Assembly: GCA_023398855.1 (NCBI GenBank) | Contig: JAEWRS010000249.1 | Span: 1-9,394 of the forward strand | Reading direction: 5' to 3' | From: Bacillota bacterium | GTDB lineage: Bacteria; Bacillota; Clostridia; Lachnospirales; Lachnospiraceae | DNA length: 9,394 nt | Part shown: one piece after another, positions 1 to 5,498 of the stretch | Numbering within the stretch: the stretch's first letter is position 1 | Layout: every line of letters begins with the position of its first letter | Notes under the pieces: generated by a model | What the model saw: the letters and a program-made list of their open reading frames with translations, nothing else | What the model was told of the DNA's origin: nothing | The model's database searches: none | Program-made: the position numbers and the translations under genes

Positions 1-13
1 TAAAAGTACAGGC

Positions 14-42
14 TTTACAAACCAGCAAGTAAGTTGTATAAT
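14..42 (+). promoter_or_regulatory. Vegetative (sigma A) promoter of the tRNA cluster
   Basis: The -35 box is TTTACA at 14-19 and the -10 box is a perfect TATAAT at 37-42, separated by 17 nt. The predicted transcription start lies near 49, a few bases before the mature tRNA-Val 5' end at 55. The spacing and the closeness to the tRNA fit a strong stable-RNA promoter. The separate tRNA-Arg at 1164 has the same -35 hexamer and the same 17-nt spacer. Confidence 0.8.
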
Positions 43-54
43 ACTTATTACAAT

Positions 55-127
55 GGGATCTTAGCTCAGCTGGGAGAGCATCTGCCTTACAAGCAGAGGG
101 TCATAGGTTCGAGCCCTATAGGTCCCA
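55..127 (+). tRNA. tRNA-Val (anticodon TAC)
   Basis: This 73-nt gene folds as a full cloverleaf. The acceptor stem is GGGATCT with AGGTCCC (one T-G pair), followed by discriminator A127. The anticodon stem TCTGC/GCAGA (81-85/93-97) encloses the loop CTTACAA, which places anticodon TAC at 88-90, reading valine GTN codons. The T-loop is TTCGAGC. No CCA is encoded: the bases after the discriminator are TTT, so a CCA-adding enzyme is needed. It is the first gene of the cluster. Confidence 0.96.
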
Positions 128-243
128 TTTCCATGAGCACGAGATGAAATACGTTTTGCGGATTTCACTCGTTGTCGCGGCAGTTGCCGACTGAACATGC
201 AAACATGTTCGATTGGCTCGTTGCCCGCGCTAATCATGAGAAT
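128..243 (+). repeat. Structured spacer between tRNA-Val and tRNA-Leu
   Basis: This 116-nt spacer holds two predicted stem-loops. The first (139-172) pairs ACGAG+TGAAAT with ATTTCA+CTCGT, with one bulged A (144) and an 11-nt loop. The second (176-229) is a long imperfect stem. It closes with CGCGG/CCGCG at its base and ends in a perfect 7-bp tip, GAACATG/CATGTTC (193-199/204-210), around a CAAA loop. The heptamer CTCGTTG occurs twice, at 168-174 and 217-223. No ORF or terminator T-run is visible. It could be an RNA processing signal, a repetitive palindromic element or an unrecognised small RNA. The structure is visible by eye, but its role is unknown. Confidence 0.5.
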
Positions 244-329
244 GCCGGCGTGGCGGAACTGGCAGACGCACAGGACTTAAAATCCTGCGGGACTTACCTC
301 CCGTACCGGTTCGATTCCGGTCGCCGGCA
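244..329 (+). tRNA. tRNA-Leu (anticodon TAA)
   Basis: This 86-nt class II tRNA has acceptor stem GCCGGCG/CGCCGGC and discriminator A329. The anticodon stem CAGGA/TCCTG encloses CTTAAAA, giving anticodon TAA at 278-280, which reads leucine TTA and TTG. The long variable arm expected of tRNA-Leu is present (CGGGA/TCCCG, 288-292/299-303). The T-arm is ACCGG/CCGGT around TTCGATT. No CCA is encoded. It is probably co-transcribed with the Val gene, because no separate promoter is evident. Confidence 0.96.
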
Positions 330-358
330 TTTGCCTATTTAGGCAGTCAATTCAATAT

Positions 359-432
359 GTGTGTGTAGCTCAGCTGGATAGAGCACTTGGCTACGGACCA
401 AGGTGTCGGGAGTTCAAATCTTCTCACGCACG
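359..432 (+). tRNA. tRNA-Arg (anticodon ACG), copy 1
   Basis: This 74-nt gene has acceptor stem GTGTGTG/CACGCAC (one T-G pair) and discriminator G432. The anticodon stem CTTGG/CCAAG (386-390/398-402) encloses CTACGGA, giving anticodon ACG at 393-395, normally converted to ICG to read CGN arginine codons. The T-stem GGGAG/CTTCT includes two G-T wobbles, and the T-loop is TTCAAAT. No CCA is encoded. It is the last gene of the cluster, followed at once by a terminator. A second tRNA-Arg with the same anticodon but a different acceptor and T-arm lies at 1164. Confidence 0.93.
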
Positions 433-437
433 TAGAA

Positions 438-470
438 AAAACCCTTATTTTATAAGGGTTTTCTTTTTTT
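438..470 (+). terminator. Rho-independent terminator of the tRNA cluster
   Basis: An 11-bp stem, AAAACCCTTAT (438-448) with ATAAGGGTTTT (452-462), closes a TTT loop and runs into TTCTTTTTTT. The A-run 436-441 before the stem gives a T-run on the opposite strand, so the hairpin could also stop the small minus-strand operon that converges on it. Confidence 0.88.
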
Positions 471-547
471 AGAATATTCTCCAAGGAATACTTTTTTATA
501 TACTGGTGTAATCGTTTTAGCTGGGATCAGGGTTTTGATTAAACAGC

Positions 548-709
548 TCAATTTCCGGCCTTTTCAGAGGAATCCATAATTGAAGTATTCGTGTCATGAT
601 CTGTAATTTCCATATCGTCATTTTGGGAACCCAGCGCATTTGTCATAGCGATTGCTTCTTCATGTGAAAATCCCAGGTCAATCCATGCCTGTACTTCATC
701 GTTCAACAT
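548..709 (-). CDS. Small acidic protein of unknown function (53 aa)
   Basis: This short gene starts at ATG (709-707) and ends at TGA (550-548). A perfect AGGAGG (723-718, minus strand) stands 8 nt upstream of the ATG, which strongly supports translation. It lies 16 nt downstream of the 78-residue membrane protein gene on the same strand, so the two look like one operon. The product begins MLNDEVQAWIDLG. The first ~28 residues can form two short helices around FSHEEAIAMTNALG, a pattern loosely like UBA-type three-helix domains (G-F-S-x-E-E-A). The remainder is polar and acidic (DDMEITDHDTNTS) and probably disordered. There is no signal peptide, membrane segment or cysteine. I do not recognise the family and assign no function. 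Confidence 0.7.
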   Translation of the reverse strand: MLNDEVQAWIDLGFSHEEAIAMTNALGSQNDDMEITDHDTNTSIMDSSEKAGN

Positions 710-725
710 GATTATTACCTCCTGA

Positions 726-962
726 TTATCTGTGACTTACAATCATTGCAGCAATATACCCCACTCCGAAGATCACTCCCGCAACCAACCACGATAAGGC
801 ACATTTGATGATTGTCATTGCTGTCAATTCGGTAGTCAACACGCCTGCGTCAGCTGCCGAGACACATACCATAATAGGTTTTATAAATAAAGTCCAATAT
901 CCAATATACACAGCTAATATTATTCCGGCAAAAAATATTCCCATGGACAAATAGCTCCTCAT
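726..962 (-). CDS. Small two-helix membrane protein of unknown function (78 aa)
   Basis: The ATG at 962-960 is preceded by AGGAGG within AGGAGGGGG (975-967), with a 7-nt gap to the start, so the start is well supported. The protein begins MRSYLSMG. It has two clear hydrophobic segments, about residues 5-29 and 47-74, joined by a short loop containing a Lys-Pro and the acidic stretch SAADAGVLTTEL. It ends in SHR. This size and layout occur in holin-like and other small phage- or spore-associated membrane proteins, but I see no diagnostic motif and do not assign a family. It is the first gene of a two-gene minus-strand operon with the 53-residue protein, inserted between two tRNA-Arg genes and facing against them. 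A possible forespore-type promoter lies about 40 nt upstream. Confidence 0.75.
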   Translation of the reverse strand: MRSYLSMGIFFAGIILAVYIGYWTLFIKPIMVCVSAADAGVLTTELTAMTIIKCALSWLVAGVIFGVGYIAAMIVSHR

Positions 963-1002
963 AAATCCCCCTCCTCGTTTAACCCCTCTTATATATTATT
1001 CA

Positions 1003-1034
1003 TATTATGCCCAAGAGTAACATTATTATAATAC
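1003..1034 (-). promoter_or_regulatory. Possible sigma F/G-type promoter of the small minus-strand operon
   Basis: On the minus strand, GGGCATAATA (1012-1003) fits both the sigma F -10 pattern GGNNANANTW and the sigma G -10 pattern CATAATA. Upstream, GTATT (1034-1030) matches four of five positions of the -35 pattern GYWTA at about 17 nt. The distance to the RBS (975) suits a short leader. The alternative is a sigma A -10 TATAAT at 1030-1025, but its -35 position reads CTTTTC, a poor match. This is a consensus match by eye in an AT-rich area, so chance is a real possibility. Confidence 0.3.
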
Positions 1035-1117
1035 AAACTGCTTCAGGGAAAAGGCATTTAAGCGGAATAAGCTTTCAGCTTACCATTCTTCCTTAGAAGG
1101 ATAAATGTATTCATCAC

Positions 1118-1146
1118 TTTACAAATGCAGTAAATGGGTGTATATT
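1118..1146 (+). promoter_or_regulatory. Vegetative promoter of the solitary tRNA-Arg
   Basis: The -35 box TTTACA (1118-1123) and the -10 box TATATT (1141-1146) are 17 nt apart. The predicted start lies near 1153, about 11 nt before the tRNA 5' end at 1164. The layout closely matches the promoter at 14-42. Confidence 0.75.
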
Positions 1147-1163
1147 AACCATGTATTAAACAT

Positions 1164-1237
1164 GCGCCGGTAGCTCAGCTGGATAGAGCGTCTGGCTACG
1201 GACCAGAAGGCCGCGAGTTCGAATCTTGTCCGGCGCA
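1164..1237 (+). tRNA. tRNA-Arg (anticodon ACG), copy 2
   Basis: This 74-nt gene has acceptor stem GCGCCGG/CCGGCGC and discriminator A1237. The anticodon stem TCTGG/CCAGA encloses CTACGGA, giving anticodon ACG at 1198-1200. The T-arm GCGAG/CTTGT contains G-T wobbles around TTCGAAT. No CCA is encoded. The D-arm region TAGCTCAGCTGGATAGAGC is identical to copy 1 at 366-384, but the acceptor, variable and T regions differ, so this is an old paralogue and not a recent duplicate. It forms its own unit, with promoter 1118-1146 and terminator 1242-1279. Confidence 0.95.
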
Positions 1238-1241
1238 TAGG

Positions 1242-1279
1242 AAGAACAGTTTGATTTTTGAGAAGACTGTTCTTTTTTT
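1242..1279 (+). terminator. Rho-independent terminator of the solitary tRNA-Arg
   Basis: AAGAACAGT (1242-1250) pairs perfectly with ACTGTTCTT (1266-1274) across a 15-nt loop. The T-run 1273-1279 follows and partly overlaps the stem. Confidence 0.85.
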
Positions 1280-1332
1280 AATATCTGCTTTGTAGAATTT
1301 CACCGTATGGGTGCTTTTATACAAATTATAGC

Positions 1333-1360
1333 TTGATTTTTTTTGAAAATTTATTATACT
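1333..1360 (+). promoter_or_regulatory. Probable promoter of the hydrolase-epimerase-transporter operon
   Basis: The boxes are TTGATT (1333-1338) and TATACT (1355-1360), with a 16-nt spacer inside an AT-rich block after the tRNA terminator. The predicted start near 1367 would give a leader of about 114 nt before the ATG at 1481. It is the best sigma A match before the operon, but the AT-rich context raises the chance of a false hit. Confidence 0.55.
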
Positions 1361-1398
1361 AAAGTTAGGGTTTTCAGAAAGTTATAATCAGGTGCGAT

Positions 1399-1437
1399 GA
1401 GGTAGCTGTGGAATATAGGTGCAGTGCCTCTTTTTTT
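1399..1437 (+). terminator. Intrinsic-terminator-like hairpin in the operon leader (possible attenuator)
   Basis: GAGGTA(g)CTGT (1399-1409) pairs with GCAGTGCCTC (1421-1430), one G (1405) being bulged, around an 11-nt loop. Seven T (1431-1437) follow immediately. It lies between the likely promoter (1333-1360) and the first gene (ATG 1481). If both elements are real, transcription of the operon is subject to termination in the leader. It could instead be a backup terminator for the upstream tRNA-Arg. The direct repeat AGGTGC (1390-1395 and 1417-1422) sits just before the hairpin and in its loop and right arm. I do not recognise a known riboswitch here. Confidence 0.5.
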
Positions 1438-1480
1438 ATATCAGGCGGTGTCATTTCCAGTAGGGAGTTTATACATATTT

Positions 1481-2278
1481 ATGAACAATAGGATTATAGA
1501 GAGGCTGGAACAGCTTCCTGGGAAAATTAGTTTTTTATATGAGAATTTAGAGACTGGTGAAGGTTTTGCTTATCATCAACAGGATCCGCTGATGGCGGCC
1601 AGCGTCATCAAATTGTTTGTTATGGCGGCCGCTTTTGATAAGAAGAAAAAAGGAACCTTTCGTATGGAGGAACTGTTTTCTGTGAAAGGGGAGGATAAGG
1701 TTCCTTCCTGCGGTGCCCTCACTTATCTTCATGATGGTATCCAGGTAACAGGAATGGACCTGGTCACTTTAATGATCATTTTCAGTGACAATACAGCGAC
1801 AAATATTTTGATTGATATCCTTGGAATAGAGGAAATTAATCAAATAATCAGAAGGCTTGGGTTCCGCCAGACTATTCTCCAGAGAAAGATGTATGACATA
1901 GAAAAGTCAGGCAAGGGGATCCAGAATTACATAACGGCTTATGAAACTTGCAGGCTTTTAAAAATGATGTATGAGGGAAGGCTTATAGACCGGCAGTCCA
2001 GCGAAACAATGATTTCCATTTTAAAAAATCAACAGCTTTGCAGTAAGATTCCATTTTATCTGCAGGCGCTGCCGGAAAGTCCGGAGATTGCTCACAAAAC
2101 AGGTGAGGATACGGGGATAACCCATGATGTGGGAATTGTATATGGTAAGGAGCCTTTTGTAATCTGCTTTTGTGGAAATGAAACGGATACTCCTGCTTTT
2201 GAACGGGTTATGGCTGAGATATCTCTTGACATATACAAGGCAGCTAATAAAGGTATTCAGGAAAAAGAGGGAAAGTAG
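1481..2278 (+). CDS. Class A beta-lactamase-fold serine hydrolase
   Basis: This predicted 265-residue enzyme belongs to the penicillin-recognising serine hydrolase superfamily (beta-lactamase class A-like, Pfam beta-lactamase2 type). All three hallmark motifs are present: S41-V-I-K44 (nucleophile and general base), S102-D-N104, and K206-T-G208. I see no clear ExxLN omega-loop motif. That region reads RKMYDIE (residues ~135-141), so deacylation of beta-lactams, and hence resistance, is doubtful. A role as a peptidase or amidase on cell-wall peptides is equally likely. I chose ATG 1481. The upstream GTG at 1424 would lie within the right arm of a terminator hairpin and has a weak RBS. GGGAG (1463-1467) precedes 1481, but 13 nt away. 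There is no classic signal peptide, so the enzyme may be cytoplasmic. It is followed with zero gap by the dipeptide epimerase, which suggests translational coupling and a shared pathway. Confidence 0.82.
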   Translation: MNNRIIERLEQLPGKISFLYENLETGEGFAYHQQDPLMAASVIKLFVMAAAFDKKKKGTFRMEELFSVKGEDKVPSCGALTYLHDGIQVTGMDLVTLMIIFSDNTATNILIDILGIEEINQIIRRLGFRQTILQRKMYDIEKSGKGIQNYITAYETCRLLKMMYEGRLIDRQSSETMISILKNQQLCSKIPFYLQALPESPEIAHKTGEDTGITHDVGIVYGKEPFVICFCGNETDTPAFERVMAEISLDIYKAANKGIQEKEGK

Positions 2279-3364
2279 ATGAAGATAGTAAAGATAGAGA
2301 CAGCAAAAATCAGTATTCCTCTTGTGACACCGTTTAAAACAGCCCTGAGAACAGTAGATAGTGTGAACGATATTGTAGTCCGGATTACAACTGATGACGG
2401 TCAGAGAGGATTTGGTGAGGCGCCTCCTACTGCGGTAATTACAGGGGATACACAGGGATCTATCCTCACTGCGATAAATGATTTCATTGCTCCGGCAATT
2501 ATTGGCATGGAAATAGAAAATCTGGACGGAATCATGAAGAATCTTCATAGCTGCATTTTAAAGAACAGTTCGGCAAAGGCAGCGGTAGATATGGCTGTTT
2601 ATGACCTTTACGCAAAATCCTGCAAAAAACCGTTATACCAGGTTCTGGGAGGCGGGCAGAAGGAAATTGAAACAGATCTGACTATCAGTGTTAATGATGT
2701 TGAAGAAATGGTCAGTGACAGCTTGAATGCAATTTCCCAAGGCTTTCGTATCCTGAAAATCAAGGTGGGAAAAGAGAGCAGGAAGGATGTGGAACGGATC
2801 AAGTCCATTCGTCAGGCGGTTGGACCGGATATCCTGCTCCGCATTGATGCCAATCAGGGCTGGTCCCCCAAAGAAGCAGTCCGGATTATCAGAACACTGG
2901 AGGATCTGGGAATTAATATGGATCTGGTGGAACAGCCGGTAAATGCCCATGACTTTGTGGGGATGAAATTTGTGACCAGTCAGGTATATACCCCTATTCT
3001 GGCAGATGAGAGTGTTTTTTCTCCAGAGGATGCTGTAAAGATTATCCGGGAGGGGGCGGCGGATCTGATTAATATTAAGCTAATGAAGACTGGAGGCATT
3101 TATGAGGCCTTAAAAATCTGCGCCATTGCAGAGAGCTTTGGGATGGAATGTATGATTGGCTGTATGCTGGAAAGTAAGATTGCGGTCAGTGCGGCGGCCC
3201 ATCTGGCGGCAGGGAAGGGGATAATTACCCGGGCTGACTTAGACGGACCATCTCTTTGCAGGGAAGATCCTTATACGGGAGGGCCTGTTTTTAGGGGACC
3301 TAAGATTTTTATGAATGAAGATCCTGGAATGGGAATCTTGAAGGTTCCTGTATTTGGTGAGTAA
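2279..3364 (+). CDS. L-Ala-D/L-Glu epimerase (dipeptide epimerase, enolase superfamily)
   Basis: This predicted 361-residue cytoplasmic enzyme epimerises the Glu of L-Ala-D-Glu from murein peptides, so that common peptidases can degrade the product. It has the full muconate-lactonising subgroup active site. The KxK catalytic pair is K160/K162 (LKIKVG). The Mg2+ ligands are D190 (RIDAN), E218 (VEQP) and D243 (ADES). The opposite-face base is K267 (NIKLMKTGG). The DxD motif near the eighth strand, D320-L-D322, is the dipeptide-epimerase hallmark that binds the substrate ammonium. R24 sits where Glu-specific family members carry an arginine, as far as I recall, which favours Ala-Glu over other dipeptides. 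Its length fits the family. The start codon touches the stop of the hydrolase gene (TAGATG), with AGAGGG 7 nt upstream inside that gene. Functional assignment is good; exact dipeptide preference is inferred. Confidence 0.9.
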   Translation: MKIVKIETAKISIPLVTPFKTALRTVDSVNDIVVRITTDDGQRGFGEAPPTAVITGDTQGSILTAINDFIAPAIIGMEIENLDGIMKNLHSCILKNSSAKAAVDMAVYDLYAKSCKKPLYQVLGGGQKEIETDLTISVNDVEEMVSDSLNAISQGFRILKIKVGKESRKDVERIKSIRQAVGPDILLRIDANQGWSPKEAVRIIRTLEDLGINMDLVEQPVNAHDFVGMKFVTSQVYTPILADESVFSPEDAVKIIREGAADLINIKLMKTGGIYEALKICAIAESFGMECMIGCMLESKIAVSAAAHLAAGKGIITRADLDGPSLCREDPYTGGPVFRGPKIFMNEDPGMGILKVPVFGE

Positions 3365-3379
3365 TAGAATGAAAAGATA

Positions 3380-3398
3380 CTAATCCCCAATGGGTTAG
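3380..3398 (+). other. Small intercistronic stem-loop before the binding-protein gene
   Basis: CTAA-CCC (3380-3387, T3384 bulged) pairs with GGG-TTAG (3392-3398) around a CAAT loop. It lies in the 61-nt gap between the epimerase and the binding-protein gene, with no T-run after it. It could protect or mark a processed 5' end of the transporter mRNA, but it is short and may be incidental. Confidence 0.3.
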
Positions 3399-3425
3399 AA
3401 ATATTAGAAAAATGGAGGATAATTT

Positions 3426-5360
3426 ATGAAAAAAAGAAGACTGATGGCAGCGATGCTGTGCGCAGTTCTTGCTGCTTCTACAGCACTGAGCGGCTGTGGC
3501 GGGAAAAAGAACACAGGGGATGGTTCTCAGGCGGCAGGAAACGAAAACGGTGCTGCTGAGACTGGTAAAGCAGCTGTGTATACCATGTTATATGGTTCGG
3601 AGGCTACAACACTGAATTATCTTGTTTCCTCTACGGAAAATGATAATAAAATAGGTGCAAACTGCGTGGATACCCTGATTGAATATGATAACAAGGGGCA
3701 GATAAAGCCTGGTCTGGCAACAGAATGGACTTATGACGATGCATCCCTTACCTGGACATTAAAGCTGAGGGATGCCAAGTGGGTGGACAATACCGGAGCT
3801 GAGGTGGCAGATGTAACAGCTCAGGATTTTGTTGATGCCTTGAAATATGAGCTGACCCCTGAATACGAAAGTGCCAATGTGCAAAATTTGTTCGGAGTGA
3901 TTGCCAATGCAGAGAAATATTATAATGGATTGGTATATAATGGTGGGGCAGATGAGAAAGGAACGGTATGGGAGCCTGTTGATTTTTCAGAAGTAGGTGT
4001 AAAGGTGGTTGATGAGCATACGCTGGCATATACTCTGGAAAAAGAGATTCCATATTTTCTTTCATCCCTGGCCTACGTAGTATATATGCCGGCTTATGGC
4101 CCGCAGCTTGCGGAGCTGGGAAAGGATTTCGGAACAGGAGCAGATAAGATGTACTATAACGGAGCGTTTTATCTGGCAGAATTTTCCCCACAGGAAAAGC
4201 AGGTCTTTAAAAAGAATTCAGCAAACTATGATGCGGATATGGTTTACTTAGATGAGATCAAGAAGGTGTACAATGCGGAATATAACACCATTGGACCGGA
4301 AATGGTAAAGCGGGGAGAGATTGATTATGCGGAAATTTCCTCTGACATTCTGGACAACTGGATGAGCAGTGAGGATACTAAGAATTTAATCAGCCGGGAG
4401 AGGCCGAGAACCAGTTATTCTTATTTTTACAGCTTTAACTTTAACCCTCAGTTTGACGCCCAATATGAGCCCGAGAACTGGAAAAAAGCCGTAAATAATG
4501 AAAACTTCCGCAAGGCCTTATTTGCAGGTTTAAATAAGACCAAGGAAGTGGCAGTCCTGGAACCGTCGACCCCTGATGATTTTGTTATCAATTCCATTAC
4601 ACCCGCTAACTTTACATTTAATGCAGATGGAGCGGATTACACCACAATCGGTGATATGGCCTCCCTTGGTCAGACCTTTAATGAGACAAAGGCAAAGGAA
4701 TACCGCGATCTGGCAAAGACGGAGCTGACAGCTGAGGGCGTTACGTTCCCGGTTAAGGTGCTCATGCCTTATAACCCTTCAGAGATTAACTGGGATAAGG
4801 AGTGTCAGGTAGTGGAGCAGCAGATGGAGAGCCTTCTTGGTACTGATTTTATTGATATCATCGTTGAGGCTGGTCCTGCTGACGGGTTCTTAACAGAAGT
4901 GCGCAGAAGCGGCAAGTTTGCCCTGATGAAATGTAACTGGGGTGCCGATTATGCGGATCCGGAGACCTGGACAGATCCATTTTACCAGTCAAAGGGTGAA
5001 GATGGGTATGATATCGGATATAAGTACGGGAACATTGCAAAGACCATTGAAGAGGGAACTCCTTCTGCAGATGCAGCAGCAGAATATCTTTCCCTGGTAG
5101 AGGCTGCCAAAGATATAAAGGTGGATATCAATGCCCGCTATGAGGCTTTTGCTAAGGCAGAGGCCAGTCTGATTAACCATGCATTTGTTGTACCTTTCAG
5201 CATAACGGTAAGCAAATATTTAGCCAATAAGCTGGATGTGTTTGAAGGACAGTATGCACCATTTGGAGTATCAAACTTAAGATACAAGGGTCAGCACCTT
5301 CAGGATCATTACATTTCCATGGATGAGTATCTGACAAACAGGGAAGCAAACAAGAAATAA
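3426..5360 (+). CDS. Oligopeptide-binding lipoprotein of the ABC transporter (OppA/AmiA type)
   Basis: This 644-residue extracellular substrate-binding protein (SBP family 5) captures peptides and hands them to the permeases. The N-terminus MKKRR plus a hydrophobic stretch ends in the lipobox L21-S-G-C24, so the mature protein is predicted to be anchored by lipid at C24. A Gly/Asn/Glu-rich linker follows (about residues 25-48). Next come family features such as the early PGLATEW segment, the PLWT-like region written here as YSYFYSFNFNP, and a C-terminal domain with the WGADYADPETW motif. It is longer than the ~540 residues of typical OppA/DppA and close to the ~650 of streptococcal AmiA/Ali proteins. 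GGAGG (3414-3418) stands 7 nt before the ATG. It follows the epimerase gene and precedes the permeases in the same direction. Peptide-transport family is secure; the exact ligand is not visible. Confidence 0.93.
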   Translation: MKKRRLMAAMLCAVLAASTALSGCGGKKNTGDGSQAAGNENGAAETGKAAVYTMLYGSEATTLNYLVSSTENDNKIGANCVDTLIEYDNKGQIKPGLATEWTYDDASLTWTLKLRDAKWVDNTGAEVADVTAQDFVDALKYELTPEYESANVQNLFGVIANAEKYYNGLVYNGGADEKGTVWEPVDFSEVGVKVVDEHTLAYTLEKEIPYFLSSLAYVVYMPAYGPQLAELGKDFGTGADKMYYNGAFYLAEFSPQEKQVFKKNSANYDADMVYLDEIKKVYNAEYNTIGPEMVKRGEIDYAEISSDILDNWMSSEDTKNLISRERPRTSYSYFYSFNFNPQFDAQYEPENWKKAVNNENFRKALFAGLNKTKEVAVLEPSTPDDFVINSITPANFTFNADGADYTTIGDMASLGQTFNETKAKEYRDLAKTELTAEGVTFPVKVLMPYNPSEINWDKECQVVEQQMESLLGTDFIDIIVEAGPADGFLTEVRRSGKFALMKCNWGADYADPETWTDPFYQSKGEDGYDIGYKYGNIAKTIEEGTPSADAAAEYLSLVEAAKDIKVDINARYEAFAKAEASLINHAFVVPFSITVSKYLANKLDVFEGQYAPFGVSNLRYKGQHLQDHYISMDEYLTNREANKK

Positions 5361-5374
5361 ACGGCAGGTATATA

Positions 5375-5409
5375 CGCCGGGCCATTGGCAGTTGGCTTAT
5401 GGTCCGGCG
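5375..5409 (+). promoter_or_regulatory. Strong intercistronic stem-loop between binding protein and permease genes
   Basis: CGCCGGGCCAT (5375-5385) pairs with ATGGTCCGGCG (5399-5409) over 11 bp with one G-T wobble and a 13-nt loop. It sits 14 nt after the stop codon of the binding-protein gene. No T-run follows, so it is not a standard terminator. Such hairpins commonly protect the 3' end of binding-protein mRNA and allow more binding protein than permease; that role is inferred here. Confidence 0.65.
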
Positions 5410-5498
5410 GAAAAATACCGTCTGAAAGAGATGTGCCATAGGGCAGGTCTTGTTCCGAGAGTATTTTTAAAAGAAAACACAAAGGAGCCGAGAAACTG

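Noticed and set aside
473..497. Second weak terminator after the tRNA cluster (AATATTCT with GGAATACT, then six T)
   Set aside because: The stem is AT-rich with a mismatch and a wobble. The strong terminator at 438-470 explains the transcript end.
359..1237. Direct att-site duplication of a tRNA-Arg flanking an integrated element
   Set aside because: The two tRNA-Arg genes share D-arm and anticodon-loop sequence but differ in the 3' half, where integrase attachment duplicates would be identical. No integrase gene is present.
1387..1437. Possible lysine riboswitch (L-box) start, because GGTGCGATGAGGTAG resembles its conserved 5' segment
   Set aside because: The leader is too short for the ~170-nt aptamer, and the other conserved core segments (the GAAAGG and GCCGAAG type) are absent. 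A chance or decayed resemblance is more likely.
2021..2548. Minus-strand open frame of 175 codons
   Set aside because: It lies antisense across the hydrolase and epimerase genes, which have intact catalytic motifs, and its translation has no recognisable domain. It is a shadow of the real genes.
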